Shown: positions 10,923-20,772, numbered from the stretch's first letter. The stretch: 64,000 nucleotides of DNA from JANJWP01 sp964482035 (GCA_964482035.1 CAYZVC010000001.1:434001-498000); one strand, 5' to 3'. The notes: generated from the sequence alone by a model not told the origin. Program-made: numbers and translations.

Positions 10923-11025
10923 GTCCGTATAGACACCGGATTGACCCCGGAAATACGCTATCGGTACCCCGTACCCGAACGCGTCGCATCCACAAGCCAA
11001 AACCGCGTTTTTGAAATCCTTTCTT

Positions 11026-11054
11026 TTGACAATATGTAGCATTGGAATAAATAT
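11026..11054 (+). promoter_or_regulatory. nrdA promoter
   Basis: Consensus TTGACA at 11026-11031. The -10 is TAAATA (16-base spacer) or AAATAT (17-base spacer). It overlaps the first of two NrdR-like boxes. Confidence 0.6.
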
Positions 11055-11075
11055 ATCAACCACAATATCTTGTGT
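11027..11075 (+). promoter_or_regulatory. Tandem NrdR-like boxes in front of nrdA
   Basis: The downstream box is a clear palindrome, CACAA-TATC-TTGTG (11061-11074). The upstream box is a weaker copy, ACAATATGTAGC (11029-11040). The matching positions are 33 bases apart, about three helical turns, close to the usual spacing of paired NrdR sites. One overlaps the promoter and the other lies between the promoter and the ATG, the expected layout for ATP/dATP-dependent repression of ribonucleotide reductase. No nrdR gene is in the window. Confidence 0.6.
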
Positions 11076-11084
11076 TTGAAACGA

Positions 11085-13700
11085 ATGGCCATCACCCAAA
11101 TCCGACGTCGCAACGGCGAGGTCACCGAATTCGACCGCGCACGCGTCGAACAAGCGATCCTCGGCGCCTGCAAAGACGCTAACGAATCCGATACCTCGTT
11201 CATGACCGTCGTCACGGATTTCGTCATCAAGGATCTCGAGCACGTGTTCACCGAAATCTTCGTCAACCGCATGCCGGGGGTCGAAGACGTCCAGGACATC
11301 GTCGAGCGCAACCTCATGAAGTTCCACAAGTACGAGGTCGCCAAGCAGTTCATCCTTTACCGTGCCCGCCGCAGCGAGGAACGCGAAGAGAAGCAGGAAA
11401 AACTCGTCGAGCAGTTCGAAAAGAACAAGCTCAAGGTTACCAAGGCCAACGGTTCGAAGGAATACTTCGATGCCGAAAAGATCCGCAACGTCTGGAAGCG
11501 CGCGGCCGTCGGATACGAAACCGTCTGTACTTTCGAAGACCTCATGGAGGCTTTCAAGAAGAACATCGTCGAAGACATCAAGACCGCCGACATCGGCAAA
11601 CTCCTCGTGAAGACCTGTATCGACCTCGTTTCCGTCGAGAACATTTCGTGGCAGGAAGTCGCGGGGCGCATCGCACTCGGCAACCTCTACAAGCTCGCGT
11701 CCAAGAACCGCGGCGTAGACGTCGAAAAGCTCTACACCCCCGAATCGTACAAGGCCCTCTTCGACGAATACGTGAAGAAGGAGCTCTACTCGACCAACTT
11801 CTACGAGTACTACACCGAAGAAGACATCCTCAAGGCCGGAGCGCGCATCAACGCCGCCACCGACTTCGACTACGGCTACACCACCGTCCTTTCCTTGCAG
11901 AAGCGCTACCTTCTCAACCCGAACAAGGTCGTCAAGGAACTCCCGCAGGAAATGTACATGTCCGTCGCGCTCTTCCTCGCGATGCCGGAACCCAAGGAAA
12001 CCCGTCTCGAGTTCGCCTTCAAGGTCTACGAGCAGTGCTCGACCCAGAAGATCTCGCTCCCGACGCCGACGCTCATGAACGCCCGTACGAACTACCACCA
12101 GCTTTCGTCGTGCTTCAAGATCAACGTCGACGACGACCTCCGTGGAATCTACCACTCCATCGAGAACATGGCGCAGATCTCCAAGTTCGGAGGCGGGGTA
12201 GGGGTGTACCTCGGCAACATCCGCTCACGCGGGGCAAACATCCGCGGCATCGAAGGCGCGTCCGGCGGAGTCAACCCGTGGATCAAGGTCATCAACGACA
12301 CCGCCATCGCCGTCAACCAGCTTGGCACCCGTCTCGGTTCCATCTCGGTGACCCTCGACGTATGGCACCGCGACATCTACGACTTCCTCGACCTCCAGAC
12401 CGAAACCGGCGACATCCGCTCGAAGGCGTTCGACGTCTTCCCGGCCATCTCCGTACCGGATCTCTTCATGAAGCGCGTACAGGAAGACGGCGACTGGACC
12501 CTTTTCGACCCGAACGAGGTGGAACGCCTCTACGGCAAGAAGCTCCAGGATTCTTTCGGCGCCGAATTCGAAGCCTTCTACGCCGAACTCGAAGCTTCCG
12601 ACAAGATGAAGCTCCGCATGGTCGTAAAAGCGAAGGAACTCTTCAAGAAGTTCCTCAAGACCACGGTCGAAACCGGCATGCCGTACGTCTTCTACCGCGA
12701 CACCGTCAACAAGCTCAACCCCAACAAGCACGCCGGGAACATCTACTCGACCCAGCTCTGCACCGAAATCTGCCAGAACACCTCTGCGACCAAGTACGTC
12801 GAAGAAAAGCTCGAAGACGGAACCATCGTCATCAAGTACGAACCGGGCGACCTCGTCGTCTGCAACCTCGCGTCCATCAACGTCGCGAAGGTCTTCGACG
12901 ACAAGACCATGGAAGAAGTCTTCCCGGTCGTCATGAAGGTTCTCGACAACGTCATCTCGCTCAATTTCTACCCGATCGAAGAAGCCAAGCGTACCGCGAT
13001 GCGTTACCGCTCGGTAGGCCTCGGGTACCTCGGTCTCGCCGAATACCTCGCCACCCACGGCATGGCGTACGACTCCGAAGAAGCGCGCAAGCACGTCGAC
13101 TCTATGTTCGAACGCTACGCTTTCCACACCTACAAGGCTTCCGCCCTCCTCGCGAAGGAACGCGGCACCTACGAACTCTACAAGGGTTCCGAATACGACA
13201 AGGGCGTGCTTCTCGGCCACAACTACGCGTGGTACAAGAAGAACACCGAACTCGGCGAAAAGTGGGGAGAGGTCTTCGACCTCATGAAGGAAAACGGAGT
13301 CCGCTTCGCCTACCACTCCGCTCCGGCACCGAACACCTCGACCGCCGGCATCGTCGGCACCACCGCGGCGCTCCTCCCGATCTACAAGAAGTACTTCGTC
13401 GAAACCAACCTTTCCGCACCGACCGTCCGCGTGGCACCGAAGCTTTCCCCGGAAAACTTCTGGCTTTACAAGGAGTACGTGAACATGGATATGAACGACG
13501 TCATCGACATGATTTCCGTCGTCTACAAGTGGATCGACCAGTCCATCTCTTTCGAATGGATGGTAGACCCGGCCAAGGTTTCGCCGGTTCAGCTCTACGG
13601 CTACTACATCAAGGCATGGGAACAGGGCATCAAGACCGTTTACTACGTGAGGTCGCTTTCCGGAGAAGTGAAGGACGGATGCGTGAGCTGTAGTGGGTAA
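11085..13700 (+). CDS. nrdA: Class I ribonucleoside-diphosphate reductase, large (alpha) subunit
   Basis: 871 residues. Two ATP-cone-like regulatory segments stand at the N-terminus (TQIRRRNGEVTEFDRARVEQAI and VTKANGSKEYFDAEKIRNVW regions). The catalytic barrel has the SSC cysteine, the QLCTEI motif (radical Cys and Glu), the VCNLASIN cysteine and a C-terminal CVSC pair that passes electrons to the active site. It makes deoxynucleotides together with NrdB, 1.8 kb downstream. There is not one TGA Gly codon in 871 residues, in contrast to its neighbours. ATG 11085 is preferred to the in-frame TTG five codons upstream. Confidence 0.97.
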   Translation: MAITQIRRRNGEVTEFDRARVEQAILGACKDANESDTSFMTVVTDFVIKDLEHVFTEIFVNRMPGVEDVQDIVERNLMKFHKYEVAKQFILYRARRSEEREEKQEKLVEQFEKNKLKVTKANGSKEYFDAEKIRNVWKRAAVGYETVCTFEDLMEAFKKNIVEDIKTADIGKLLVKTCIDLVSVENISWQEVAGRIALGNLYKLASKNRGVDVEKLYTPESYKALFDEYVKKELYSTNFYEYYTEEDILKAGARINAATDFDYGYTTVLSLQKRYLLNPNKVVKELPQEMYMSVALFLAMPEPKETRLEFAFKVYEQCSTQKISLPTPTLMNARTNYHQLSSCFKINVDDDLRGIYHSIENMAQISKFGGGVGVYLGNIRSRGANIRGIEGASGGVNPWIKVINDTAIAVNQLGTRLGSISVTLDVWHRDIYDFLDLQTETGDIRSKAFDVFPAISVPDLFMKRVQEDGDWTLFDPNEVERLYGKKLQDSFGAEFEAFYAELEASDKMKLRMVVKAKELFKKFLKTTVETGMPYVFYRDTVNKLNPNKHAGNIYSTQLCTEICQNTSATKYVEEKLEDGTIVIKYEPGDLVVCNLASINVAKVFDDKTMEEVFPVVMKVLDNVISLNFYPIEEAKRTAMRYRSVGLGYLGLAEYLATHGMAYDSEEARKHVDSMFERYAFHTYKASALLAKERGTYELYKGSEYDKGVLLGHNYAWYKKNTELGEKWGEVFDLMKENGVRFAYHSAPAPNTSTAGIVGTTAALLPIYKKYFVETNLSAPTVRVAPKLSPENFWLYKEYVNMDMNDVIDMISVVYKWIDQSISFEWMVDPAKVSPVQLYGYYIKAWEQGIKTVYYVRSLSGEVKDGCVSCSG

Positions 13701-13711
13701 CCATAAGGCGC

Positions 13712-14326
13712 ATGACCGATCGAACCTGTTTCCGCAAACCATGAGATGATGTGATTTTCGCTTCGAAATTATTGTCCGAAGCAGTATCTGAACATCTTTC
13801 TGGTAATGTCCAAAGGGCATCGGAACTTTTCACTAAGGCCAATATCGAATCGATTTGGGATTGGTGGAATTCCATCGCATGACCAAAATCACCTTATGTG
13901 AAATATCGAGTGGTCGATACGGCTCCGCCGTCTTTATCGCTCGAACATAGAATTCCGATTCGTATGCCGAATTCGGATATGATTCGAAAAATCCACGAAA
14001 GAGACGGACATTGTTGCAGGTTTTGTTGAATGCCTGTAATTCGCAAGGAAATTCGGGAAAGAATTTCCAAAGCTTATCCGGACATCGTGACCTTCGGAAA
14101 AACGAATCGGAGCAGACATCGCGCATTCTTGGCCATGTGGGCCCAATACGACCACGTACTACCGCATTCGAGATGAGGCGATAATAGTTTCGAAAACATC
14201 GTGCTTACGTGTTCGGCCTGCAATTTCGGGAGAATGAACTATACGCTCGAAGAAGTCTGATTGTCTGATCCGAGAGCCAAACCTCCGATAAAAAGCAACT
14301 GGAACTGATTGGAAAATTTTAAGTAA
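13712..14326 (+). CDS. Free-standing HNH endonuclease between nrdA and nrdB
   Basis: 204 residues, intact only when TGA is read as Gly (six TGA codons). The C-terminal half is a textbook zinc-bound HNH nuclease: HCCRFCG, DHVLPHSRGGDNSFENIVL and TCSACN. The N-terminal half is unassigned. It starts 11 bases after the nrdA stop (TAAGG just before ATG 13712) and ends 10 bases before the HAD gene, so it sits inside the nrd transcription unit. The DNA is visibly more AT-rich than nrdA on either side, a sign of transfer, yet it uses the host code. Most likely a mobile, homing-type nuclease; a host repair role cannot be excluded. Confidence 0.85.
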
Positions 14327-14336
14327 TCACCGTTTC

Positions 14337-15038
14337 ATGCCCACCCTCATCCTCACCGACTTCTCCAAAACCCTGACGGCCCCCACTGCGAAAACCACGT
14401 GGAGCCTGTTCAAGGAATCCGGACTGTTCCCCAAGGACTACGCCGCCAAGCGTGACGAACTCTTCGAAGCATACCGCCCGTTCGAGATCGAAGGCGACGA
14501 TGAGATGGTAGGGGAGTGGCTCGAAAAGCACCTCGACCTTCTCATGGAACACGGCGCCCTCCAGCGCATGACCGACGTGGTGCACTTCGCCTTGGACGAA
14601 GACCTCCTCGTTCCCCGCAAGGGCTTCGGCGAGTTCTTCGACTACGTCAAGCACCACGGCGTGGTGGTACGCATCGTGAGCTCCGGAGTTTCCGAACTCA
14701 TCCAGCGCTTCCTCGCCACGCACGGAGTGAAATACCCCATCGGTTTCCCCAACAGGGATTCGAGCGGAATCTTCGCTAACGACCTCGTCGAACACGACGG
14801 AATCCGGTCGATTCGGACTCCCGCTAAAAAAATGTGAAATTTGTTCTCGCTCTTCGAGGGGTTTGACCGTATAATCGTCCTCGGTGACTCCCCGGAAGAC
14901 TTCGCCATCCCGTGAATGAAGTACGTCGAAGGATGAAAATTCAGAGGCTACAGCTTCACGGACGAAGAAATCGTAGAAGGGGTCCCGTATCTCGGAAAGG
15001 AATGAAGCCTTTCCGAAGTCATTAAACGTCTCACTTAA
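14337..15038 (+). CDS. HAD-superfamily hydrolase
   Basis: 233 residues, with four TGA Gly codons in the last 70 residues. HAD motif I is TDFSKTLT near residue 8: the nucleophile Asp is present, but the usual second Asp is Ser. Motif II is IVSSG and motif IV is LGDSPEDFA. The cap region is helical. The arrangement resembles phosphoserine-phosphatase-like or UMPH-1-like nucleotidases. Its place among nrdA, nrdB and thyA would suit a nucleotide phosphatase, but that is inference. The stop is one base before the next ATG, so they are translated from one message. Confidence 0.75.
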
Positions 15039-15039
15039 A

Positions 15040-15495
15040 ATGACCAACCACGCGGACAGATTCGGATTCATGCAGGCGGGAAAACCGCCCGTCACGATTA
15101 CCGTCAGAACCCATTTCCTCGTAGGCAGCGCGCACGCCACCTACGTAATCGCCTTCGTTTTCTGGAAGACCTGGATACTCACCAACGCTTGGACTCCGCT
15201 CGGCATCCTCCTCACGGGTTTCGCCATCATCTCGGCGTTCAAGGCGGTGTTCCACCTCGGAAACGCGCTGCTCCAGCACTTCGGAAGGAAATATCCCAAA
15301 GCCTTCTACGCCGTCGCCATGCTCGTTTTCTGAGCGGTAATGTACGCGCAGTGGGTGGCCGATACGGGCGTCATCGCCGAAACCGGAACCCACGGACAGA
15401 CGTTCTTCCCGATCATGGGCCTACTCCTCATCATGGAATACTTCTTCACGAAAGAACTCTCCCGGGCATTCTCGAAGCCCCAAAACGACGACTAA
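15040..15495 (+). CDS. Small integral membrane protein
   Basis: 151 residues, not recognised. About four hydrophobic segments can be seen (ATYVIAFVFWKTWIL, PLGILLTGFAIISAF, AFYAVAMLVFG, FPIMGLLLIMEYFF). One TGA Gly codon lies at the end of the third segment. It starts one base after the HAD hydrolase stop and precedes nrdB, all on one strand. Confidence 0.7.
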
Positions 15496-15525
15496 GGAAC
15501 CTTTAGAAATCACTTACGCATTCAT

Positions 15526-16566
15526 ATGACCGAGATGCACCAGAACGCCATCTTTAACCCGAACGGGAACGATGACGTAGGAGTACGCACCATCATCAAG
15601 GGCGCTACCACCGGCCTCTTCAACCTGAACGACGTCAAATACCCTTGGGCGAAATCGCTCTACCAGGTCATGGTAGGGAATTTCTGGGTACCGGAAAAAG
15701 TATCCGGACTCAAGGACGACGCACGCATGCTCCACTCGGACCTCACTCCGGAAGAACAGCGCGCCTACAAGGGAATCCTTTCATTCCTCATCTTCTTGGA
15801 CTCCATCCAGACGGTGAACCTTCCGCACTTTTCGGACTTCATCACGTCCCCGGAAGTCAACCTCATCCTCTCGATCCAGGCCTACCAGGAAGCCATCCAC
15901 TCGCAGTCGTACGCGACCATCCTCGAAACCGTCGTCGAATCCAAGGAACGTCAGGAAATCTACTACTATTTCCGCAACGACAAGATCCTCCTCGAACGCA
16001 ACACCTACATCGGACAAATCTACCAGGACTTCATCGACACTCCGTCCGACCACAACTTCTTCCGCGGCATCGTCGCGAACTACCTTTTGGAAGGACTCTA
16101 CTTCTACAACGGCTTCGCGTTCTTCGATACGCTCGTAGACCACATGAAGATGCCGGCGACCGGACGCATGATCGCGTACATCCGCCGCGACGAACTCACC
16201 CACGTCACCATTTTCGCCAACATCATCCGCGAAATTAAGAAGGAGTTCCCGGAAATCTACGACGAAGCGCTCATCCTCAAGATGGTCGACGTCGCCGTAA
16301 AGCAGGAAACCGAATGGAGCAAGCACATCCTCGGCGAGAAGATCATGGGCATCTCCGGAGCTTCCACCGACGAATACACCCGTTGGCTCGCTAACCAGCG
16401 CCTCGCCACCCTCGGCATCGCGCCGCTCTACCCGGAGGCCATCGTCAACCCGTACAAGCACCTCGAACGCCTCCAGGACCCCAACTCCGACAAGGGCAAC
16501 TTCTTCGAGACCACCGTCATCAACTACACGCAGTCTTCGTCCATGAAGGGAAGCTGGGATTTCTAA
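15526..16566 (+). CDS. nrdB: Class I ribonucleoside-diphosphate reductase, small (beta) subunit
   Basis: 346 residues. All di-metal ligands are visible: Asp in FLDSIQ, Glu and His in EAIHSQSY (the Tyr of this motif is the radical tyrosine), Glu in YLLEGLYFY, and Glu and His in RRDELTHV. With the Tyr present it looks like a class Ia/Ib-type radical subunit and not the Tyr-less class Ic form. No TGA codons, like nrdA. It ends with a terminator, so the nrdA-HNH-HAD-membrane protein-nrdB block is probably one operon. Confidence 0.96.
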   Translation: MTEMHQNAIFNPNGNDDVGVRTIIKGATTGLFNLNDVKYPWAKSLYQVMVGNFWVPEKVSGLKDDARMLHSDLTPEEQRAYKGILSFLIFLDSIQTVNLPHFSDFITSPEVNLILSIQAYQEAIHSQSYATILETVVESKERQEIYYYFRNDKILLERNTYIGQIYQDFIDTPSDHNFFRGIVANYLLEGLYFYNGFAFFDTLVDHMKMPATGRMIAYIRRDELTHVTIFANIIREIKKEFPEIYDEALILKMVDVAVKQETEWSKHILGEKIMGISGASTDEYTRWLANQRLATLGIAPLYPEAIVNPYKHLERLQDPNSDKGNFFETTVINYTQSSSMKGSWDF

Positions 16567-16570
16567 CTCT

Positions 16571-16596
16571 AAATCGCCGCCTAAAAGCGGCGATTT
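16571..16596 (+). terminator. Terminator after nrdB
   Basis: Perfect 10 bp stem AAATCGCCGC / GCGGCGATTT with a six-base loop; the T-run is short. Confidence 0.6.
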
Positions 16597-16637
16597 ATGA
16601 AATGGGGAAAGATTGTGCGAAATCCCTTCAAATCGCA

Positions 16638-16665
16638 TTGAAAAAGGAGTTTCCGCGATTACTAT
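16638..16665 (+). promoter_or_regulatory. Likely promoter for the 16.7 kb gene and thyA
   Basis: TTGAAA, 16-base spacer, TACTAT, about 30 bases before the ATG at 16696. Confidence 0.45.
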
Positions 16666-16695
16666 CCATTAAATATCTCCTTGTTCAACCCACCT

Positions 16696-17367
16696 ATGAA
16701 CGCCCGAGAATCGATGTTCGCCGTACAGGAATCCGCCGCAGACGCCATCCTCAAGAAGCATCTTCCCGGAAAGTCTTCGCCCGACCAGCGGATCTACGCC
16801 GCAATGGCGCGCAAGGGATTCGAAGAAGGCCATCTCGACGAAGCGGAGTTCGCCCTCGTTTGCGACCTCATCCGTCAGAAGCTCATCGAATCCGAATCCT
16901 CGGTAGCGGCATTCATCGCCGAGAAGACCTGGGCCGACCACCGCCATGCGGACGGAACCCCCATTACCCAGCAAGAACGCGAATTCTTCCTCGAACTCGC
17001 CGAATGGCACCTCCTCGGAGCCATGGGCAAGGGCATCGTCCAGCTCGTCCGCCAGCGGTTCCTCAAAGCGCTCGAAGTCCCTACGGTAGAAAGCGTGCGC
17101 GAAGAATTCAAGATCAACTTCGAAAGTATCATGGCCGGCGCGGAGTCCCAGGGCCTCAACCCGAACTACCGCGACATCCCGCACGACGTCATCCCGCTCC
17201 TTTCGCACGAAGCGCGCCAGGTGATGTTCGAAACCAGCCGCAAGACCCGTTTCAGCGGAAAGGAGGCCTTCAATCCCAAAGTCATCCACTACAGCCAGGA
17301 TAAAGTCCTCCGCAAGGCCCTCGGCAAAGACGAAACCCCGAAAGAACACGACGAGGAGGCGGCATAG
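16696..17367 (+). CDS. Helical protein of unknown function upstream of thyA
   Basis: 223 residues, not recognised. Mostly alpha-helical, charged, no membrane segment, no TGA codons. The ATG (MNARESMF) is preferred to an in-frame TTG five codons upstream. It is followed 49 bases later by thyA on the same strand, so it may belong to the nucleotide block, but nothing in the sequence gives a function. Confidence 0.65.
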   Translation: MNARESMFAVQESAADAILKKHLPGKSSPDQRIYAAMARKGFEEGHLDEAEFALVCDLIRQKLIESESSVAAFIAEKTWADHRHADGTPITQQEREFFLELAEWHLLGAMGKGIVQLVRQRFLKALEVPTVESVREEFKINFESIMAGAESQGLNPNYRDIPHDVIPLLSHEARQVMFETSRKTRFSGKEAFNPKVIHYSQDKVLRKALGKDETPKEHDEEAA

Positions 17368-17416
17368 CCTCCTTTCGTTCGCCCGGAACATTTAGATATC
17401 CAATCGCCACCGACTC

Positions 17417-18298
17417 ATGCGCGCATACCTCGACGCACTCCAGCACATCCTCGATACCGGCGCCGACCGCGGCGACCGCACCGGAACCGGCACCCGCTCG
17501 GTATTCGGACTCCAGATGCGTTTCGACCTCTCCCAAGGCTTTCCGCTCGTAACCACGAAGAAGACCTTCATGAAGGCCATCACGCACGAACTGCTCTGGT
17601 TCCTCGCGGGCGATACCAACATCCGCTACCTCGTGGAAAACGGCGTGCACATCTGGGACGAATGGCCGTACAAAGAATACCGCCTCGCGTCGGAAAGGGG
17701 AGAGGTTCCCGCTTTGACCCAGGCCGAATTCATCGAAAAGATCGGCGCGGACAAGGATTTCGCTGACAAGTGGGGTTCCATCGGGCCGGGCTACGGTTTC
17801 CAGTGGAGGAACTTCAACGGCGAGGGCGTCGACCAGATCGCCAACCTCGTGAACGCCATCAAGAAGAATCCGGAGTCCCGCCGCCACATGGTCATCACCT
17901 ATAATCCAGTACAGGCCGAGAAGATGCTCCTTCCGCCGTGCCACTCGATGTTCCAGTTCTACGTGGCGAACGGCAAACTCTCCTGTCAGATGTACCAGCG
18001 AAGCGCCGACATGTTCTTGGGCGTTCCGTTCAACATCGCGAGCTACGCGCTCCTCGTCATGATGGTCGCGCAGGTCACCGGACTCAAGCCGGGCGAGTTC
18101 GTCCACGTCATCGGCGACGCGCACATCTACCACAACCATTTCGACCAGGTGAAGCTCCAGCTTTCGCGCGAGCCGCTCCCGCTCCCGACCATGAAGGTCA
18201 ATCCGGACGTTTCCAACATTTTCTCGTTCAAGTACGACGACTTCACCCTCGAAAACTATCAGCACCACGAAGCCATCAAGGCGCCCATCGCGGTATAA
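17417..18298 (+). CDS. thyA: Thymidylate synthase
   Basis: 293 residues. Classic ThyA features: [11 protein letters not shown] near the N-terminus, the catalytic cysteine in [32 protein letters not shown] and [12 protein letters not shown]. It converts dUMP to dTMP using methylene-tetrahydrofolate. The dihydrofolate reductase needed to recycle the folate is encoded at 23.3 kb. No TGA codons. Confidence 0.97.
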   Translation: MRAYLDALQHILDTGADRGDRTGTGTRSVFGLQMRFDLSQGFPLVTTKKTFMKAITHELLWFLAGDTNIRYLVENGVHIWDEWPYKEYRLASERGEVPALTQAEFIEKIGADKDFADKWGSIGPGYGFQWRNFNGEGVDQIANLVNAIKKNPESRRHMVITYNPVQAEKMLLPPCHSMFQFYVANGKLSCQMYQRSADMFLGVPFNIASYALLVMMVAQVTGLKPGEFVHVIGDAHIYHNHFDQVKLQLSREPLPLPTMKVNPDVSNIFSFKYDDFTLENYQHHEAIKAPIAV

Positions 18299-18356
18299 GG
18301 TTGGATTCGTAGGGGATTATGGATAGAATCGCGCATCGACCGCAATCACAACGCCA

Positions 18357-19337
18357 ATGCGCACGAACGTCCTCGCCTGCATCCCCGTACCGCCCGAACT
18401 GGCTATCGAACTCGATAGGACGAAGTCTTTTCCGAACGTCGCGACCATCGACAACCGAACTCCCCTCCACCTTACCCTCGCGGTAGGGTGCGTAGGGGAG
18501 TTTTCGACGGAGACGCTCGAAGCGCTGAAAAAGAAACTCCACAAAATCAGATTCCCCGAATTCGATCTCCGATTCACCGGAACCGAGGGCTTCTGAAGAA
18601 CGGCGCTCGTCGTAACGACGGATTTACCGCAGCCGCTCGCAAAGCTCCGTAGCGACGTAGTTTCGGTACTCGAATCGTGCCTTTGAGAAGGGTTCGAGAT
18701 ATTCGACGGGGAATGATTCCGCCCCCACGTTACGGTGGGGAGGATTTGAGAAAACGAAACCCCTTCCGACCTCCCGATAATCATGGAGGAGATTCCCAGC
18801 GCGGTATGGCACGTCGGATCTTTCGCTCTCTGGACGAAAGAGGAAGGCGGGGATTACGCGTCCGTGGAGAACTTCGTCCACAAATCGGATTCCGAAGGAC
18901 GCGGAAAAGAGCACGTCGCGCGGCTCGTCCGATTCATAATCCGCATGCTCGCGCAGATTTCGCTCTTCTTCACGTGTTTCTTACCGCTCGGTACGTTCTT
19001 GAACGACATCCTCGAAAACGTCGTGAAAAACGGAGTGACCCGCCCCGGGTTGATAGACGTGGCGGCTTTCGTGGCGACCCTCTCCGCCACTGCCGCGATA
19101 TGAGCGACGCTGAAACGGCGCATGAACGTCCGTTTGGCTCATGCGGTGACCGCCTTCGCGCTCGCGTGCTCGGTCGCCTTGTTCGCCACGGAAATCCGAG
19201 AACTTTCCGTCTGCCTCGCGACCGAATCCGAAGAATTCTACTGTTCTTGGATATACGAGGCGCTGATTTGGTCGGCGAGCATCATGACCGGACTCCTGTT
19301 CCTCTATCTCTGAATTCCGAATTCTAAAAAACGCTAG
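18357..19337 (+). CDS. 2H phosphoesterase (ThpR/LigT-like) fused to a membrane domain
   Basis: 326 residues, reassembled across six TGA Gly codons. The N-terminal half has the two H-x-T/S-x signatures of 2H phosphoesterases, HLTLAVG near residue 38 and HVTVGRIG near residue 126, at the expected spacing. Known relatives cut 2',3'-cyclic phosphates of RNA or ligate tRNA halves. After about residue 180 come hydrophobic segments (LAQISLFFTCFLPLGTFL, PGLIDVAAFVATLSATAAIG, AHAVTAFALACSVALFA, ALIWSASIMTGLLFLYLG), suggesting four membrane passes with the enzyme facing the cytoplasm. Ordinary ThpR proteins have no such tail. Stop TAG is one base from the next ATG. Confidence 0.7.
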
Positions 19338-19338
19338 C

Positions 19339-20121
19339 ATGCTTTTCCCGTCCCTGTTCCTTTCGCACGGATCGCCGATGCTCGCGCTCGAGACCCCCGG
19401 TCGCGACCCCTACGTGAAAGTCCTGCGCGAACTCTGAGAACGGCTTCCCAAACCGAAAGCCGTGGTTTTCGTCAGCGCGCACTGGTACGTGAACGGCAGC
19501 TTCGTCGACGTTTCGGCGAAACCCAAGACCATCTACGACTTTTTCGGCTTTCCGGCCCCGCTTTACCAGGTCGAATACCCAGCACCGGGTTTCCCGGAAG
19601 CGATTCCCGATATCGAAGAATCGTTCGGAAAAGGATATTGGAAGCCCGTGGAAAGGGGATTGGACCACGGCGTATGGACGACGCTCGTACACCTGTTTCC
19701 CAATGCGGACGTTCCGGTAATCACGCTTTCGCTCAACGCGGCGCTGTCGCCGGAGGAGCATTTTGAAACGGGACGCAAACTTCGCGACCTCCGTTCGAAA
19801 GGCTATCTCGTCATCGGAGGGGGAAACCTCGTGCACGATCTCTGATCGGTTGATTTTTCAAAACGACCCGGGAGCGCACCACACCCGTTCGCCAGAGAAT
19901 TTGACGAATCGTTCGCCGAAGCCTTGGAGAAAAACGACTTCGCAACCTTGTTTTCTCCGTTGAAAATGCCGGGCGGAATTCGAAGCGTTCCAACGCCCGA
20001 CCACTACCTCCCGGCTCTCGTGGCGCTCTGAACCGCCATGGAAGGGGAGTCGGCGACCACCGTTTTCGAGGGGTTCGAACTTTGAAGCATCGGTAGGCGC
20101 TCTTTCGGCTTCGGGCTCTAA
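19339..20121 (+). CDS. LigB-superfamily extradiol dioxygenase-like protein (YgiD/DODA type)
   Basis: 260 residues, normal family length, with four TGA Gly codons. Metal-binding His positions of the DODA group are visible: SHGSP near residue 9, SAHWYV near 46, HGVWTTL in the middle and PDHYLPAL near the C-terminus. Homologues in bacteria open catechol-type rings or related substrates with Fe or Zn, but their physiological substrates are mostly unknown. Translationally coupled to the 2H phosphoesterase gene. Confidence 0.85.
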
Positions 20122-20133
20122 AACGAGTCTTTA

Positions 20134-20160
20134 TTGACAAACGTCTTTTTTCATCATAAT
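20134..20160 (+). promoter_or_regulatory. Promoter of the 20.2 kb gene
   Basis: Consensus TTGACA; the -10 is TAATCA (17-base spacer, ending at 20162) or CATAAT (15-base spacer, 20155-20160). Confidence 0.55.
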
Positions 20161-20196
20161 CAACGTAGTCGCAAATTTTACGAAAGGAGGCACGCG

Positions 20197-20745
20197 ATGA
20201 CAAACCAAAACAACGGCGGAGTCATGGGCTTCGCAGAAAGACTCATCCGCCACTTCCAAAAGAACGGATTCGTCGACGTTACCGAGGCGGTCGTCTTGCA
20301 CGTCAAGGCCCGCAAGAATTTGGCGGCTTCCTACGAAGTCGTCAGTCAGGAATTCGCCCGTGCCAACGCACAAGGTTCCTCGGTTTCTTTGAATCAGTTC
20401 TTCGAAGTGCGCTTCATCGAATGTTTTTCCGAAACGAGAACGGAGGAAGCGATCCGCGGTCAGTTCCATGCGGATTTCGAGCCCGAACTCCGTCGGAATT
20501 TCCCGGACCTGTATTTTGGCAAGACGAACTACCTCTTCGACCAAAACGCAGTCGGCACGAAGTACGACATCGCCATCCGCATTGGGAGAACCAATGATTC
20601 CGGTGCGAAAATCGTGCTTCTGAACGATCCGGGAAGCTCCTTCGTGGAATACTTCGAGAAGCAGATGAAAGCCGTGGAAGAGTGGGACGACCTCTGCAGT
20701 GACCTCAAAGCCACTGTCGGAAAACTCGCGCTTCTCCACATCTAA
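20197..20745 (+). CDS. Unknown soluble protein with strong ribosome binding site
   Basis: 182 residues, not recognised. ATG 20197 is set by AAAGGAGG eight bases upstream; an earlier frame start would lie on the promoter. Sequence is mixed helix and strand with no signal peptide and no membrane segment. No TGA codons. It has its own TTGACA promoter and its own terminator, so it is a single-gene unit. Confidence 0.7.
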   Translation: MTNQNNGGVMGFAERLIRHFQKNGFVDVTEAVVLHVKARKNLAASYEVVSQEFARANAQGSSVSLNQFFEVRFIECFSETRTEEAIRGQFHADFEPELRRNFPDLYFGKTNYLFDQNAVGTKYDIAIRIGRTNDSGAKIVLLNDPGSSFVEYFEKQMKAVEEWDDLCSDLKATVGKLALLHI

Positions 20746-20772
20746 AAAACCCCGTCTTCGGACGGGGTTTTT
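20746..20772. terminator. Bidirectional terminator
   Basis: AAAAAACCCCGTC-TTCG-GACGGGGTTTTT between two convergent genes. Confidence 0.9.

Noticed and set aside
11648..13693. 681-codon plus-strand frame inside nrdA in another frame
   Set aside because: Arg/Pro/His-rich shadow of the nrdA codon pattern.
10815..13820. Long minus-strand frames (446 and 531 codons) opposite nrdA
   Set aside because: Same effect as with valS: mirror frames of a gene without TGA codons. No start signals or known motifs.
13712..14326. HNH gene as the remains of a self-splicing intron in nrdA
   Set aside because: nrdA is uninterrupted and ends normally before the HNH start, so the nuclease is free-standing.
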